This document shows, one piece after another, positions 32,501 to 42,700 of a DNA stretch of 64,000 nt. Under the pieces are notes generated by a model. The model was given only the letters and a program-made list of their open reading frames with translations. It made no database searches and was not told where the DNA came from. Position 1 is the first letter of the stretch. Each line of letters starts with the position of its first letter. Origin of the DNA: Taiwanofungus camphoratus (taxonomy: Eukaryota > Basidiomycota > Agaricomycetes > Polyporales > Taiwanofungaceae); assembly GCA_003999685.1 (NCBI GenBank), contig CP021226.1:1302001-1366000 (forward strand), read 5' to 3'. A program made the position numbers and the translations under genes.

Positions 32501-35003
32501 GAGGTACATGCGGAAACTCATGTCCTTCTTCCACCCTTTCAGCCACCGATTCTCCGACTTGGCGCGGTCAAAGGTGAAATAACTCTGCGAATTGCGTAAC
32601 TCTTTTATAACGTTCATGACTTTTGCCCTTCGATGCGCAGATAAATTTACGCTGGGTGCGATTGGGGTGCCTATTGCTCAATGCATTCATGTCGTCTCCA
32701 GAAGGTCTGCGGTTCCTCTCTGAGGATGAATTCTTGAGTCAGCTCGTCAAAAGTTTCGCACAACTTGATCCAGTAGGTAGCCCGGCCAATGTGTATGCAA
32801 ATGACCAATGATTTTTTGCAGTTCAATGGCGCTCCGATATCCGACCCAATTTTCTCAAAGAAGCGTATGCAAGAGACACTCACTTCTGGCTACTTCGAGA
32901 TGCTCGGAACTATGAGCAAGCGGAAGGAAGGACTAGAGTGGGTTCCTTCACGTACTTGCTTTGCCTCTATTTAACATGGTCCTTAGGCTTCTCGAGAAGT
33001 TCAAGCTCTTCACTGCATTTTACCATCTCAGCGAACTTCGTAGTCGCGAGGACCTCATCAAAGGTATTATTGAGAATCTTGACTACAGCATGTGGGTTCT
33101 TGTATGCACTCCGTGGTCAGTTGGAGGTTGAATACATGCTACAGCGATGGCCATTCTCGTATTGTCCTATCAAAAGCTCTCACCTCCAGTTACAAGGTTC
33201 GGTTGACTTCGCTTTATGTACCACATTAGTTTTGCTTTCTTACTCCTCATGTCATGCTCCGATTTTCTTCAGCATATTCGACTTTTTGCGACGAAGCACT
33301 TGGGTTCTCTGATTCGCGGAAGCACGACGGCGAATGCTTGGACGCTCCGGCTCCTACTGACGCAACTGTATGATCCTTCCACGGAAGTGCGCGGGGTTGC
33401 GGTGCAGTTCTTAGAGGAAGTATGCGAAGACTCAGATGTTCTCCAGACTGTAGTCGAGATGCAACCTACACTAGACCATTTGGGTCAAGTCGGACACCCA
33501 TTGCTGTTAAAGTTAGTGAACACCTTGTGTTTAGATACTCATTCTGATTGCCAGACAGGTTCATGTCGACACCTATGGGATTCCGCTTCTTGTATGCCGG
33601 CGACTACATCGATCGTGAGATGGATCTCTGGTTCCATGTGGGTCCGTCTCAAAAATTTGCGCGACACGTAAATGACGAGCTCGCAGGAACGTAACCTCCG
33701 CTATGTGGTGGATATCGAAGTCTTCCTGGCGAAGGTTTTCAACTCCACCTCGAACGACGATGAAGAAGATATTTTGTTCGTTATACGCTCGCGGCTTGAC
33801 TTTTTGTATCACTCATGCCGTGTCAATAGGGCTTTGGAATCCATTGTACCTCTACATTTCTATGGTGTCATGGCTAAAACAGACCTTGGTTGTCAAGTAC
33901 TTCAAGAAAAGGGGCATTTTGCCGAGTTCGCACATTTCATCAGACAGCATGGTCGAGAGAGTGAAGACCAAGATCTGATACTCAAACTGAAGAGCATTCT
34001 TTGGGCTGTGGTAACCGTCCAGTTTTGCCATCTTGTAGTCGCAGAAGTCACGTTCATTGCTGTATAGGGAAATATCGGGGCGACGGAAGGAGGACTACCT
34101 TTCCTCGAAGAGGAAGAGATCGTGCCGGCGATTCTGGAGATAGCTGAGCAATCCTTGGTCCTCTCTGTGCGAGGGTAAGCGATGGGATGACTATTCGTCG
34201 AGTCGCGATTTACTCGCGAGCACAGGACATGCTTCTTCGTACTCGGACTTATCTCTTCCACTCCTCAGGGTGCTGAGATTCTGGATGATTATCATTGGGA
34301 GTCAACACTATCCCCACTTGGGTTCCCGACAGGATTATGTGTACCCGACGACGTAGACAGATTCATCAATGTGAGTTATGTGCTTTTCCAGTCCTCTCAC
34401 ATGTCCATCAACCTTCTACTAGATACCACCATGGGAATGTCTGCCACACGAAGACGTCACCTATAGCGGTCTGGAATCTCCGAATACCGAACAGGAGATC
34501 GAGGTGATGACGGCTATATACAATCTCGCCAACACAGTCATCGCAAATGCTGCTTCGCGGTCTTTAGCAAGGTATTTCAATGGGTGTAGCAACATACTCG
34601 GATGACTGACACCTGGTATCTTAGGATGAAATCCCGTCCGGAGTATCGACAAATTTTCACGTCTCCGTCCATGCTCTATCGTGCCTTGCATACGATCTCC
34701 TCTCAGAAGTACCGGTTGCCAGTGCGAAGATACATCATCGATCTTTTCAACATTGAACTCGATGCCGATGTCGTCAAGGTGTTATCTGGATACGCTGTCT
34801 CTATGCGCATGCAGCCCGCGGCTGTGCCTGCAAAGCCATCACCGACACGAATAATCAGCATTGTGGGCCGGCCTGGTCGCCAGCATCAGATATCGGGAAG
34901 TGACGAGGAAGACATGTTGAATGACGACGAACGGAAGGATGTAGTTGAAAAGCCTCCTGTCATGAGTTTGAGGCCTATGAGTCGTATCTTTGGATTTGAT
35001 TAA
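29583..35003 (+). CDS. TORC2 subunit Rictor/AVO3/Ste16
   Basis: Rictor is the scaffold of TOR complex 2, which controls AGC kinases, actin and membrane homeostasis. From the ATG at 29583 the protein has a Ser/Asn-rich head, then an HR1-like coiled segment (LQNELKVANAIKEGAENMLQ). The Rictor N-terminal helical repeats follow in many exons: IDAMTRLIGVLQRNLRVRYE, YRLIRHSLVD, KYAVEKEQVIKLIRAIVEIG, GGIRVLLHALAEGP, EVILDMFFDLLNIRAPDWHQ. The middle region (32600-33700) includes HFNPLLK-type repeats, GTFTYL-like and WHVGP-type segments. The end has KSRPEYRQIFTSPSMLYRAL and KYRLPVRRYIIDLFNIELD, and finishes MSRIFGFD at TAA 35001-35003. The size of roughly 1,350-1,450 residues suits the family. About twenty short introns are needed; individual boundaries were not all checked. 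A short retroelement sits about 120 bases upstream. Confidence 0.9.
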
Positions 35004-35381
35004 ATGCTTTGGGACATCGTTTCTAGTCGCATCTCTTACACTGCTGTATCACCGCTGCATACCATCGAACTTTGTACCCATATATCATGCATGCTCCCTT
35101 GAACCTGATTGTACGCGCGCACGGGCTGGATACGCAAGTATGACACTGGCTGGTGCGACGTGGTCTTGATCTTTGTGCCCCTTGTCGGAACAGAAGTAGT
35201 GACCTTCACAGAGGTAAGGCGCATTGCGCTTATAGACGAACGTATGATATAAGCATGAGAAGTGAGCACCTTAGTGCATTGGCAGTAGCGACACTGCAGG
35301 TAAGGAAATGACCCTTAATACAACTCATGACCAAAATAGCGACCGTGCGTCGGACGAAAGAATTGATCATTAGCAACACAT
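35004..35381. other. Convergent intergenic region, no gene seen
   Basis: These 378 bases lie between the stops of the Rictor gene (+) and NDUFS4 (-). Minus frames of up to 99 codons overlapping it have no motif. Confidence 0.5.
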
Positions 35382-36124
35382 CTACTTTGTACGCAACTGG
35401 CGCAGCTTGTTCGGCTTGTAGAGGAAATTCTCTGCGTAATTCTTGGGAGGAATCTTCTTGACCTCGGGGGATTGCCTTGCAATACAAGTTAGCGAGCTGA
35501 TGACATCGACAAACTAAGCACGCATACACATAGTAATCCCAGCCTACGGACTGAGTCTCAGCACTCTGTGATCAATATGACGAAGTCTGTGAGACTCACC
35601 CTGCTTCTCGGCGAAATGTATGGCATCCTCCTTGGATCTGAACGCCAGACGGGTGCCTTGCATGTAATCGGCTCTGTTACCGGGTTGAGTGAGAAGTACT
35701 ATTTGGAAAAGAAGTATGCACTGACGAGCTAGCCCATCCCATAAGGGGGTTCTCCCATCGGCCGCCTCCTGGTAAAATGTCCCAATCCAATCGCCAACGA
35801 TGACTCTTCGCCGACCCGCTTTGAGTCGTGCTACGAGTGTATTGGAAGATCCGTACAGCACGATGACGGAGTTCGCCTAGACGAGCCAAAAAATTTGAGT
35901 AGATAGGGATATCGATGCTGTATAGGGAGCTTACCAGGAGCGCCGCTGACAACATCTGCTGTCACGATATCTCTCTGCGGAGCAGGGGTGATTCCAGAGT
36001 CCTCTTTCTCAACAGTCTTCGTAGGCGCACCGGATTCGGTGCTCAGCCCCCTGCTGGAACTCAAAAGAGTCCTGCCAAGGGCTTGCCTCGGGAGAGACTG
36101 CCAATATACGCGGAGAACAGACAT
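35382..36124 (-). CDS. NDUFS4: Mitochondrial NADH:ubiquinone oxidoreductase 18 kDa subunit (NDUFS4)
   Basis: This is an accessory subunit of respiratory complex I at the N-module. The start at 36122-36124 gives MSVLRVYWQSLPRQALGRTL, an Arg-rich, Asp/Glu-free mitochondrial presequence. After introns the mature protein reads ELRHRAVRIFQYTRSTTQSG, WRLDWDI, GRWENPLMGWASS, ADYMQGTRLAFRSKEDAIHF, AEKQG, and ends KKIPPKNYAENFLYKPNKLR then QLRTK at TAG 35382-35384. All these are family signatures. The alternative upstream in-frame ATGs, reaching back to 36334, would bury the presequence and are not preferred. Confidence 0.93.
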
Positions 36125-36689
36125 TCGTACTAGCAGGTTGAATACAGTCCAACTGTGAGTACACTGTCGGCGGTCACCGTCATGTGGTTTGAGTAACGAA
36201 CCGAACGGTTCGCAACTGGCTCGCAACGAACTTGTTCTGTCGCGCGGCCAAATATGCATAAATTTCCTCCACGTCTGCAGTACATTCGACCAAGTTGAAC
36301 GCCGCAATATCTCTCGAACGACCAGCGTATTCATGCTCTATTAACGGATTTGGATTCTACTCGTTGACATGGAGGGCACCGAGCCCACAATGTCACCATC
36401 TGGTTACTAGGTCATATTCGGCTTTCTGCGCTCCCGAACTTCGAAATGAAGCTACGATCCAACTTTGGCGTTTTGTTGAGCTATCTGCCCTTCCTGCCAA
36501 TGCCACTGATACCATGAACTGAACATATCTTGCAAAGTCATATAATTTGGTTTGTGCCGAGTAGCCATGCGTAGGTTGAAACATCGAGAGAGGCAATATG
36601 CGCATGTGGACTGCAATACAGCATTCCGGAAATCCAGTCACTATAATACTTGGTACAAAGTCCACTTCATATGCATATGCCATGGCTAG
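36125..36689. other. Intergenic region, no gene seen
   Basis: It holds the promoter of NDUFS4 and the 3' end of the Old Yellow Enzyme gene. A minus frame of 96 codons (36393-36683) has no motif. Short CGAA/TTCG repeats occur at 36199-36230 without a clear structure. Confidence 0.5.
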
Positions 36690-38189
36690 TCAAGCCTTCG
36701 TCTCGGGCTTCTTGTGTGCGCGTCCGACATTCCCACGTCCCATGAAGCCCCACTCGATCTGGTGCGCGACGGTGATGTCCACGCCGAGCTCCTCCGCGAA
36801 TTGCCACACCGAACTAGGGTTTTTCTGGAACTGCCGCGCGACGAAGACCACGTCCGCCTGGCCCTTGTCCAACGCGCCCTGCGCGGTCTTCCCGTCGGTG
36901 ATCTCCCCAACGGTGCCCACGAGGATCTTGTCTCCGTGCGCCTTCTTGACCGCCTCCGCGAACGGCGCCTGGTACGCGGGCCCGCCCTTGACCTTCTGCG
37001 CAGGGTGCAGCCCGCCTGTGCTCACGTCGATCACGTCGACGCCGTGGTCGGCCAGGATGCCCGCGAGCCGCACTGTGTCTTCGCTGCGCCAGGAGGGCTC
37101 GTTTGACTCTTCCAGCCAGTCAGTGGCAGAGATCCTGTGCGCGGCACGTTCCGTGAGCAGCGGCAGGCGCGGATGAGGACACGGGTACTCACCGGAGGAA
37201 CAGCGGCATGGTGGGCGGGATGACCCCGCGTACGGCGTCGACGACCTCGAGCGTTAGCCGTGTGCGGTTCTCGAAGCTCCCACCATACTCGTCCGTGCGT
37301 CTGTTGCTCGCGGGACTAATGAACGAGTTGAGGAGGTAGCCATGGGCGTTGTGTATCTCGATCACGTCGAAGCCCGCCTGCGGCGCACGCCTTGAGGCGT
37401 CCATGAACGCACGCACGATGCGCGCGATGCCGCCCTTCGTGAGGGCCTTCGGCCGCGAGTACGCGTCGCTGTACGGCACGGCGCTCGGCGCGCACACGTC
37501 GTCCGGCCAGCCGCCGACCGCCTCTGTTGCGGTCGCGCCCACGTTGAGCCAGGGCGCGACGGTCGACGCCTTGCGCCCAGCGTGCCCTAGCTGGATGCCG
37601 ATCTTCTGGTTCTGCGCATGGGCGAACTGCACGATGTGCCTCAGGGGCGCGACCTGGGTGCCAATCCAGAGCCCCGAGTCTTCGGGGGTGATGCGCCCCT
37701 CGGGGGTCACGGAGGTGGACTCGACCATGGTGAGTCCAGGCCCGCGGGTGACTATGCCGCCCACTGCGGGGATCAGCGGCCGGGGTGCTGGGAAGGGAGG
37801 GGAGACGTATGGTGAGCAAAGTGTCAGTCCGTGAGTTTACCGTCGTCGGCGGAGTACTGGCACATTGGCGAGAGCTGCGTGGCCCAGGCGATTAGACCTA
37901 GCTGGGCGGCTTATTGGATCTGAATCGGAATGGAGCTTACCCAAAGGCGGTTGTGAAACTCGAGGCTGCGAATCTTGAGGGGCTTGAAGAGTGTTGGGAT
38001 TGGCTTGCCACTCGGCTGGGGGTCCACGGCAGTTCCTGAAGCAGGATACTGAGATGGGGTGTGGTAGGTCACGCTAGGAGCTGGAGGGTTGAGTATGTTG
38101 GAGATGCTGGAATAGGCTCTCAGAGAAATAGATCGATTGAGTTGAAACTGCAGGGAAGAGAGGTGAAAAGTTCTCCGCCAGTGGGCCAT
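36690..38189 (-). CDS. NADH:flavin oxidoreductase, Old Yellow Enzyme family (YqjM-like), with lesions near the N-terminal third
   Basis: This is an FMN-dependent ene-reductase fold. The first exon (ATG 38187-38189) carries a possible mitochondrial leader and then LFKPLKIRSLEFHNRLW. After an intron ending near 37877 comes LSPMCQYSADDG with the active-site Cys and Tyr. The main exon has GGIVTRGPGLTMVESTSVTP, GRITPEDSGLW, IGIQLGHAGRKAS, FDVIEIHNAHGYLLNSFISP, RRTDEYGGSFENRTRL; the last has GVDVIDVSTGG, ILVGTVGEI, VFVARQFQKNP and ends HKKPETKA at TGA 36690-36692. Between exons the DNA would encode KLTDWHFAHLGG, but Trp is TGA (37824-37826) and the following donor is AT instead of GT (37810). An in-frame intron 37788-37840 could bypass both, replacing that segment with APRPLIPAV. 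GC content is higher than in its neighbours. It is functional only if that splice is used and tolerated. Confidence 0.8.
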
Positions 38190-39796
38190 GGCATCGAGTG
38201 GTTTGTAGGAACGCAGACAGAAGCTGGTGGTGGTTATCGTCGACGTTGGCCATACGACTCACGTCATGTCACCACACAAGCCTCGCGCACTCTGCCACCC
38301 TTCAGGCTCGCACTCTCACTGTGCGCACCATGACGGCCCAAATTGGTGCGTCCTTTTGTCCATAATACGAACTCATTCAGTCTCATCTACGGTCGAAAGC
38401 CTTGCAATCAGCAAACGGCTGTGTCGAAGGTACAGAAGTGCAGCTATAGAATGATGACTTTTGGCCGTTTTGCCTGGGTTCAGTGGTCAAAATTTGTCCA
38501 ATCCATGCATCATTACTAGAACGGCTTAAAATTTGATATCCTACTCAACCATGAATCGTACGGAAGGACCATTCTACACACTGAAATTAAATTCAGCCTC
38601 TGTGGTGTGCACGGTGTCTATACAAAGCATCTATGGATGCCTGGATTCTTTTTGGTATTCTAGCTTGAAGAAAAGTGGGACAGCTGCAGTGTTGTGCCAG
38701 TCGTCGACTAGTCTCGCGACTGGCATAAAGTCACAAATCGGTGACTACATGACCGCGGAGATGATGATGATGATGATGATGAATTCAATTATTCTCCTTC
38801 AAGCAACTGTATGCTTATGGTGGAGTCTAGCCAAATCCATACAAACAACGGGATTTCAACTAATTTCAATCATGCGATACCACTTTTCGCCCCAACTCCT
38901 GACCGCATGCATCGATGAAGGACCATGTCCGATCCTCCAATCACGACTGAGAAAGTGGGAAGCCGTTCCCAGCTACCGGCCTTTCGGCATTCTCCGTCGC
39001 TTCCGTTTGTGTGCGACGCTTAGTGCTCACTGCTCATCGTAGTCCAAGCCCTCATTTGAATGAAGGTTTTTTAGGCAATTGAGGGAAAGTTAAGTGTGCA
39101 GATATACATCATACGTTATGAATCTTCGTTATACCAGCTTTTGTTGAATTTGAAAGATGTTGTGGTTTCCTCCACGGCATAACAATGCTGCACACGCCTG
39201 GCGCCTTCTGATTCTCGCGCCAAACCACGAAAACTTGGTAGGCTTACACTGCTACTAGCCATCACCAACCTCAGCTGCCTGATATGTTTTTGAATACGGT
39301 TATCTTCCTTGTGTCCGTGCTTGACTGCTACCAGCTATTTCCGCTACGGAGGTATCTCCGCCCCGATAATGATAATTGCGTTCTTCAAGTTCTCACTTGA
39401 GACACGCGATGTTCGGAGGAGCTGCGAACAGACAATCACCCAATTTTTTCTCCGTAGTACGGCTTCTTAGTTCTGCTTTAAACACCTGCCAGCAGCCCGC
39501 AGCGCCTTGAAACGTTGATATGATCATTTACCGGCACTGCACTGTGTCCGACTGCGCACTGCTCGGACATTCTGTGGGTGTGGAATCTGCATCTGTGATC
39601 TGTTGCAGATGCTCTACTTACCCGATGCACAGCGCTGGCTACAGGGGACACGGGCTCAAGATGTCATCGTGAGACACGGTCCGCACTTTACTTGTCTCCA
39701 TATTCCTACATCCTTCCTTCTTGAATTTATGTATTGAGGACAGTCTGTGATTTCTTTCTGTCTTTCCATTTTACAACTTTTGTACTATCGTCAACC
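38190..39796. other. Long intergenic region upstream of the ABCA gene
   Basis: About 1.6 kb lie between divergent genes. The largest frame (38533-39042, 169 codons) includes a run of Met from a GAT microsatellite and shows no domain, so I do not call it a gene. Nothing else was recognised. It should hold the promoters of both flanking genes. Confidence 0.45.
38759..38783. repeat. GAT/ATG trinucleotide microsatellite
   Basis: About seven uninterrupted ATG/GAT units sit in the intergenic region; copy number is likely variable. Confidence 0.9.
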
Positions 39797-42700
39797 ATGG
39801 TCGGACTGTTCTATAGGCAGTTCGTGGCACTATTTTGGAAGAATTGGATAGTGCTGTCTAAGCACTCATGGGTATGCTTACAGGTTCAATGACTCGGTGA
39901 TACGAAAGCTGACCAGCCTCTAGTTGAACATTGTTCGTTGTTTGCTTCTCCCAATTGGCTACAGCATTTTCCTCGCGGCCGCTCAAACGTTCCTCGACAA
40001 GCCCAACAATGTAAGCTGCTCACTTCCTGGCTGAGGTTTATCATATTGACGATATCCTCATCCAGTATGGCATAGGCACCGCAATACCAGTACCCAGTCT
40101 CGTGAATAAATTCGACGGCACATTGACCCTCGTCTGGGCGGACGCCACAAATGGTACTGGGTCCCCTTCCGCGGACGATATCATGGCACACGTAACTAGC
40201 GGATTCTCCCCGAACCAGTTGAACGCCGTCAAGAAAGTCGACTCTCCCGACGATGTCCCTGCGACGTGCCCAGAAAACTGGAACGGCTATTCGGCCTGCT
40301 TTGGTGCCATCGTGTTCAACTCGCTTCCCACATCCAGCAACAATATCACTGCTGCCCGGTCCGTCAATTACACCATCAGAGCGGATGAAGGACTCTACTA
40401 CATCAATGTGGTGAAGCACACGAGCGGATACGAGGAGAGGGTCATGCCGCTGCAGTGGGCTGTCGATAGCGCGATCACCGAGCTTATGACCGGTGCCCAC
40501 CCGGCAACGCCTGAGGAGTGGCCGTTCTCGCAGGAGACAAATGCTGAACAGTCAACAGACATTCGCCTTAGTTACATCAGAGGACTTCGTAATTTACTTG
40601 TTCTTGCTCTAATTGTTTGCTTCATCGGCATAGCGTACCAGATACCGGGAACCTTCATGGGGGAGCGGGCCAGTCTGCTCACCAGCCACATGAAGGCTAT
40701 GGGACTGCTGGACTCTGCACGCATCATCTCGTTGCACGCCAGCACGTCGCTTGCGTACCTCCCCGCCTGGATCGGTGTCTCGCTCATCTGGCACTATCGC
40801 ATTTTTACCGGGACGAACGTGGGCCTTGTCCTCGTCATCCACCTCCTCCTTGGCCTTGCACTGGCTAGCTGGTCTTTCTTCGTCTCTGTCCCATTTAGGA
40901 AGAGCCCGCAGCTCGCTGCCATAGTGTCTGCCACCCTTTCGATTGTCTTTGCGATCCTCGCTCTGGTGAACAAGCACGCGAGCACGACCTCTGCGTTCTT
41001 TTTCTCGATCTTCTTCCCTCCCGGCTACTATATCTTCGCCATCCGCGCTGTCTGCGGGTTCGAGAATCACCAAATACCGACTAATATGATTGATCAGGAC
41101 CCTGATAACCAGCTTGTCTTGTTGCCGCTCATTCTTGCTGCCATAGTGAGTGTTTTAGGACAATGGGTATAACGCCCTTCTCTAACTTGGTTCTGACTTG
41201 GGCTATGTATCCAGATTGATATCTTCTTGTGGCCATTGCTCGCCGTGTTGTTTGAGAACCTCCTATACGATGCTCAGAACCCCTCTACATCTTCTGGGCC
41301 ATGGTGGAGTTGCAAGCCTATGATTGGGGGTATGACAGCTGCTGTCCCGCCCGGCATCGCGATCTCTATTCGAAACCTCGGGAAGGACTTCCAGTCATCA
41401 ATCTTCCGACGCAAGCAGGGATTAGTCACTGCTGTGGCTGATCTCAGTCTTGACATTCCGAAGCATGGGATCTTCGTGTTGCTTGGAGCCAACGGGTAAG
41501 CGTTGCTCGATTTAGCTTTTTGTATAAACGCTCAACGACCCTTTCCACAATAGCGCTGGGAAATCGACGACGATGTCTATTCTTGCCGGATTGCTAGGTC
41601 GCACACGCGGGACCGTGACTTTTGAAGGTGGCGTTCAGCAACCTCCACGCGGAACAATCGGGCTTGTTCCCCAGAAGAACGTGTTGTTCCCGGAGCTGAC
41701 GTGCTATCAGACGCTTCGTTTGTGGAAGGCGATCAAAACAGCCAGTAGAACTTCAGGAGATGATGAGGATATTGAGCAGTTGCTGCGCGACTGCGATTTG
41801 GGGAAGAAGATACATTTTAATGCCAATGCTCTGAGCGGCGGGCAGAAACGCAAACTGCAGTTGGCTATCGGCCTTGTTGGAGGGTCCAAGAGTACGTTCG
41901 TTCATTCACTACATTGAATGGTATCTGATTCTTCCTCATTTGGAAGTTTTGCTAGTAGATGAAGTAAGTTGCCTCTTGAACTACTGGCTCGAAAGACAAT
42001 GATTGAGTCACTGCTTGCAGTGTACCTCTGGGGTAGACCCTCTATCTCGTCGTGCTCTCTGGAGAACTTTGAACTCTGTGCGTCACGAAAGGACTGTTGT
42101 TTTCACAACTCACGTATGTTCATCTGAATCTGGACACTCAACATCAAACTCATTCTGGTTGACACTATCCCTCAGTTCCTTGACGAGGCTGACCTTCTTG
42201 CGGACACAATCGCTGTGCTTGCGGCTCCCGGCAAGTTGGTTGCGCAAGGCACACCAGTTGTGTTGAAGTCAAAATTGGGCGAAGGCTATACCGTACAGGT
42301 GTCATTTGATCCCGACCAACCGCCTGACAAAGTATCCATTGAATCTTCAGAGCTCTTAGATCGTATCCTAGCATCAGCTCCGTTGACTTACGTCTCCTCT
42401 TCTGCGCCGAACGTAGTTTCCTATCATCTCAAGGCGAAGGACCCTAGCACAGTGCAAGAGGTGCTCGGATTAGTCGAAGCAGAGCATGAAGCAAGCCGCA
42501 TTGCCTCTTATTCAGTGCTTAGCACTTCTATCGAGGACATCTTTTTGGGTCTCATGGACAGCAAGACTGGTATTCAATCCGAAAATTCAGAGAAAGATAG
42601 GGACTCCTCCCTTACTTTACCGCTGGCGCCTACTCTAGAGTTGACCAACGGGCGACACAAGTCCCCACTTAGCCAGGCGCTGACAATTTTCAACAAACGT

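Noticed and set aside
36598-37176. Plus-strand frames of 130-192 codons over 36598-37176
   Set aside because: They are antisense shadows of the GC-rich Old Yellow Enzyme exons.
37764-37810. U12-type AT-AC intron in the Old Yellow Enzyme gene
   Set aside because: The start ATACGTCT does not match the ATATCCTT donor of U12 introns, and the end is AG; a mutated GT donor explains it better.
38533-39042. 169-codon plus-strand frame between the Old Yellow Enzyme and ABCA genes
   Set aside because: It contains a run of seven Met from a microsatellite, has no domain, and its composition does not look coding; the length alone can arise by chance here.
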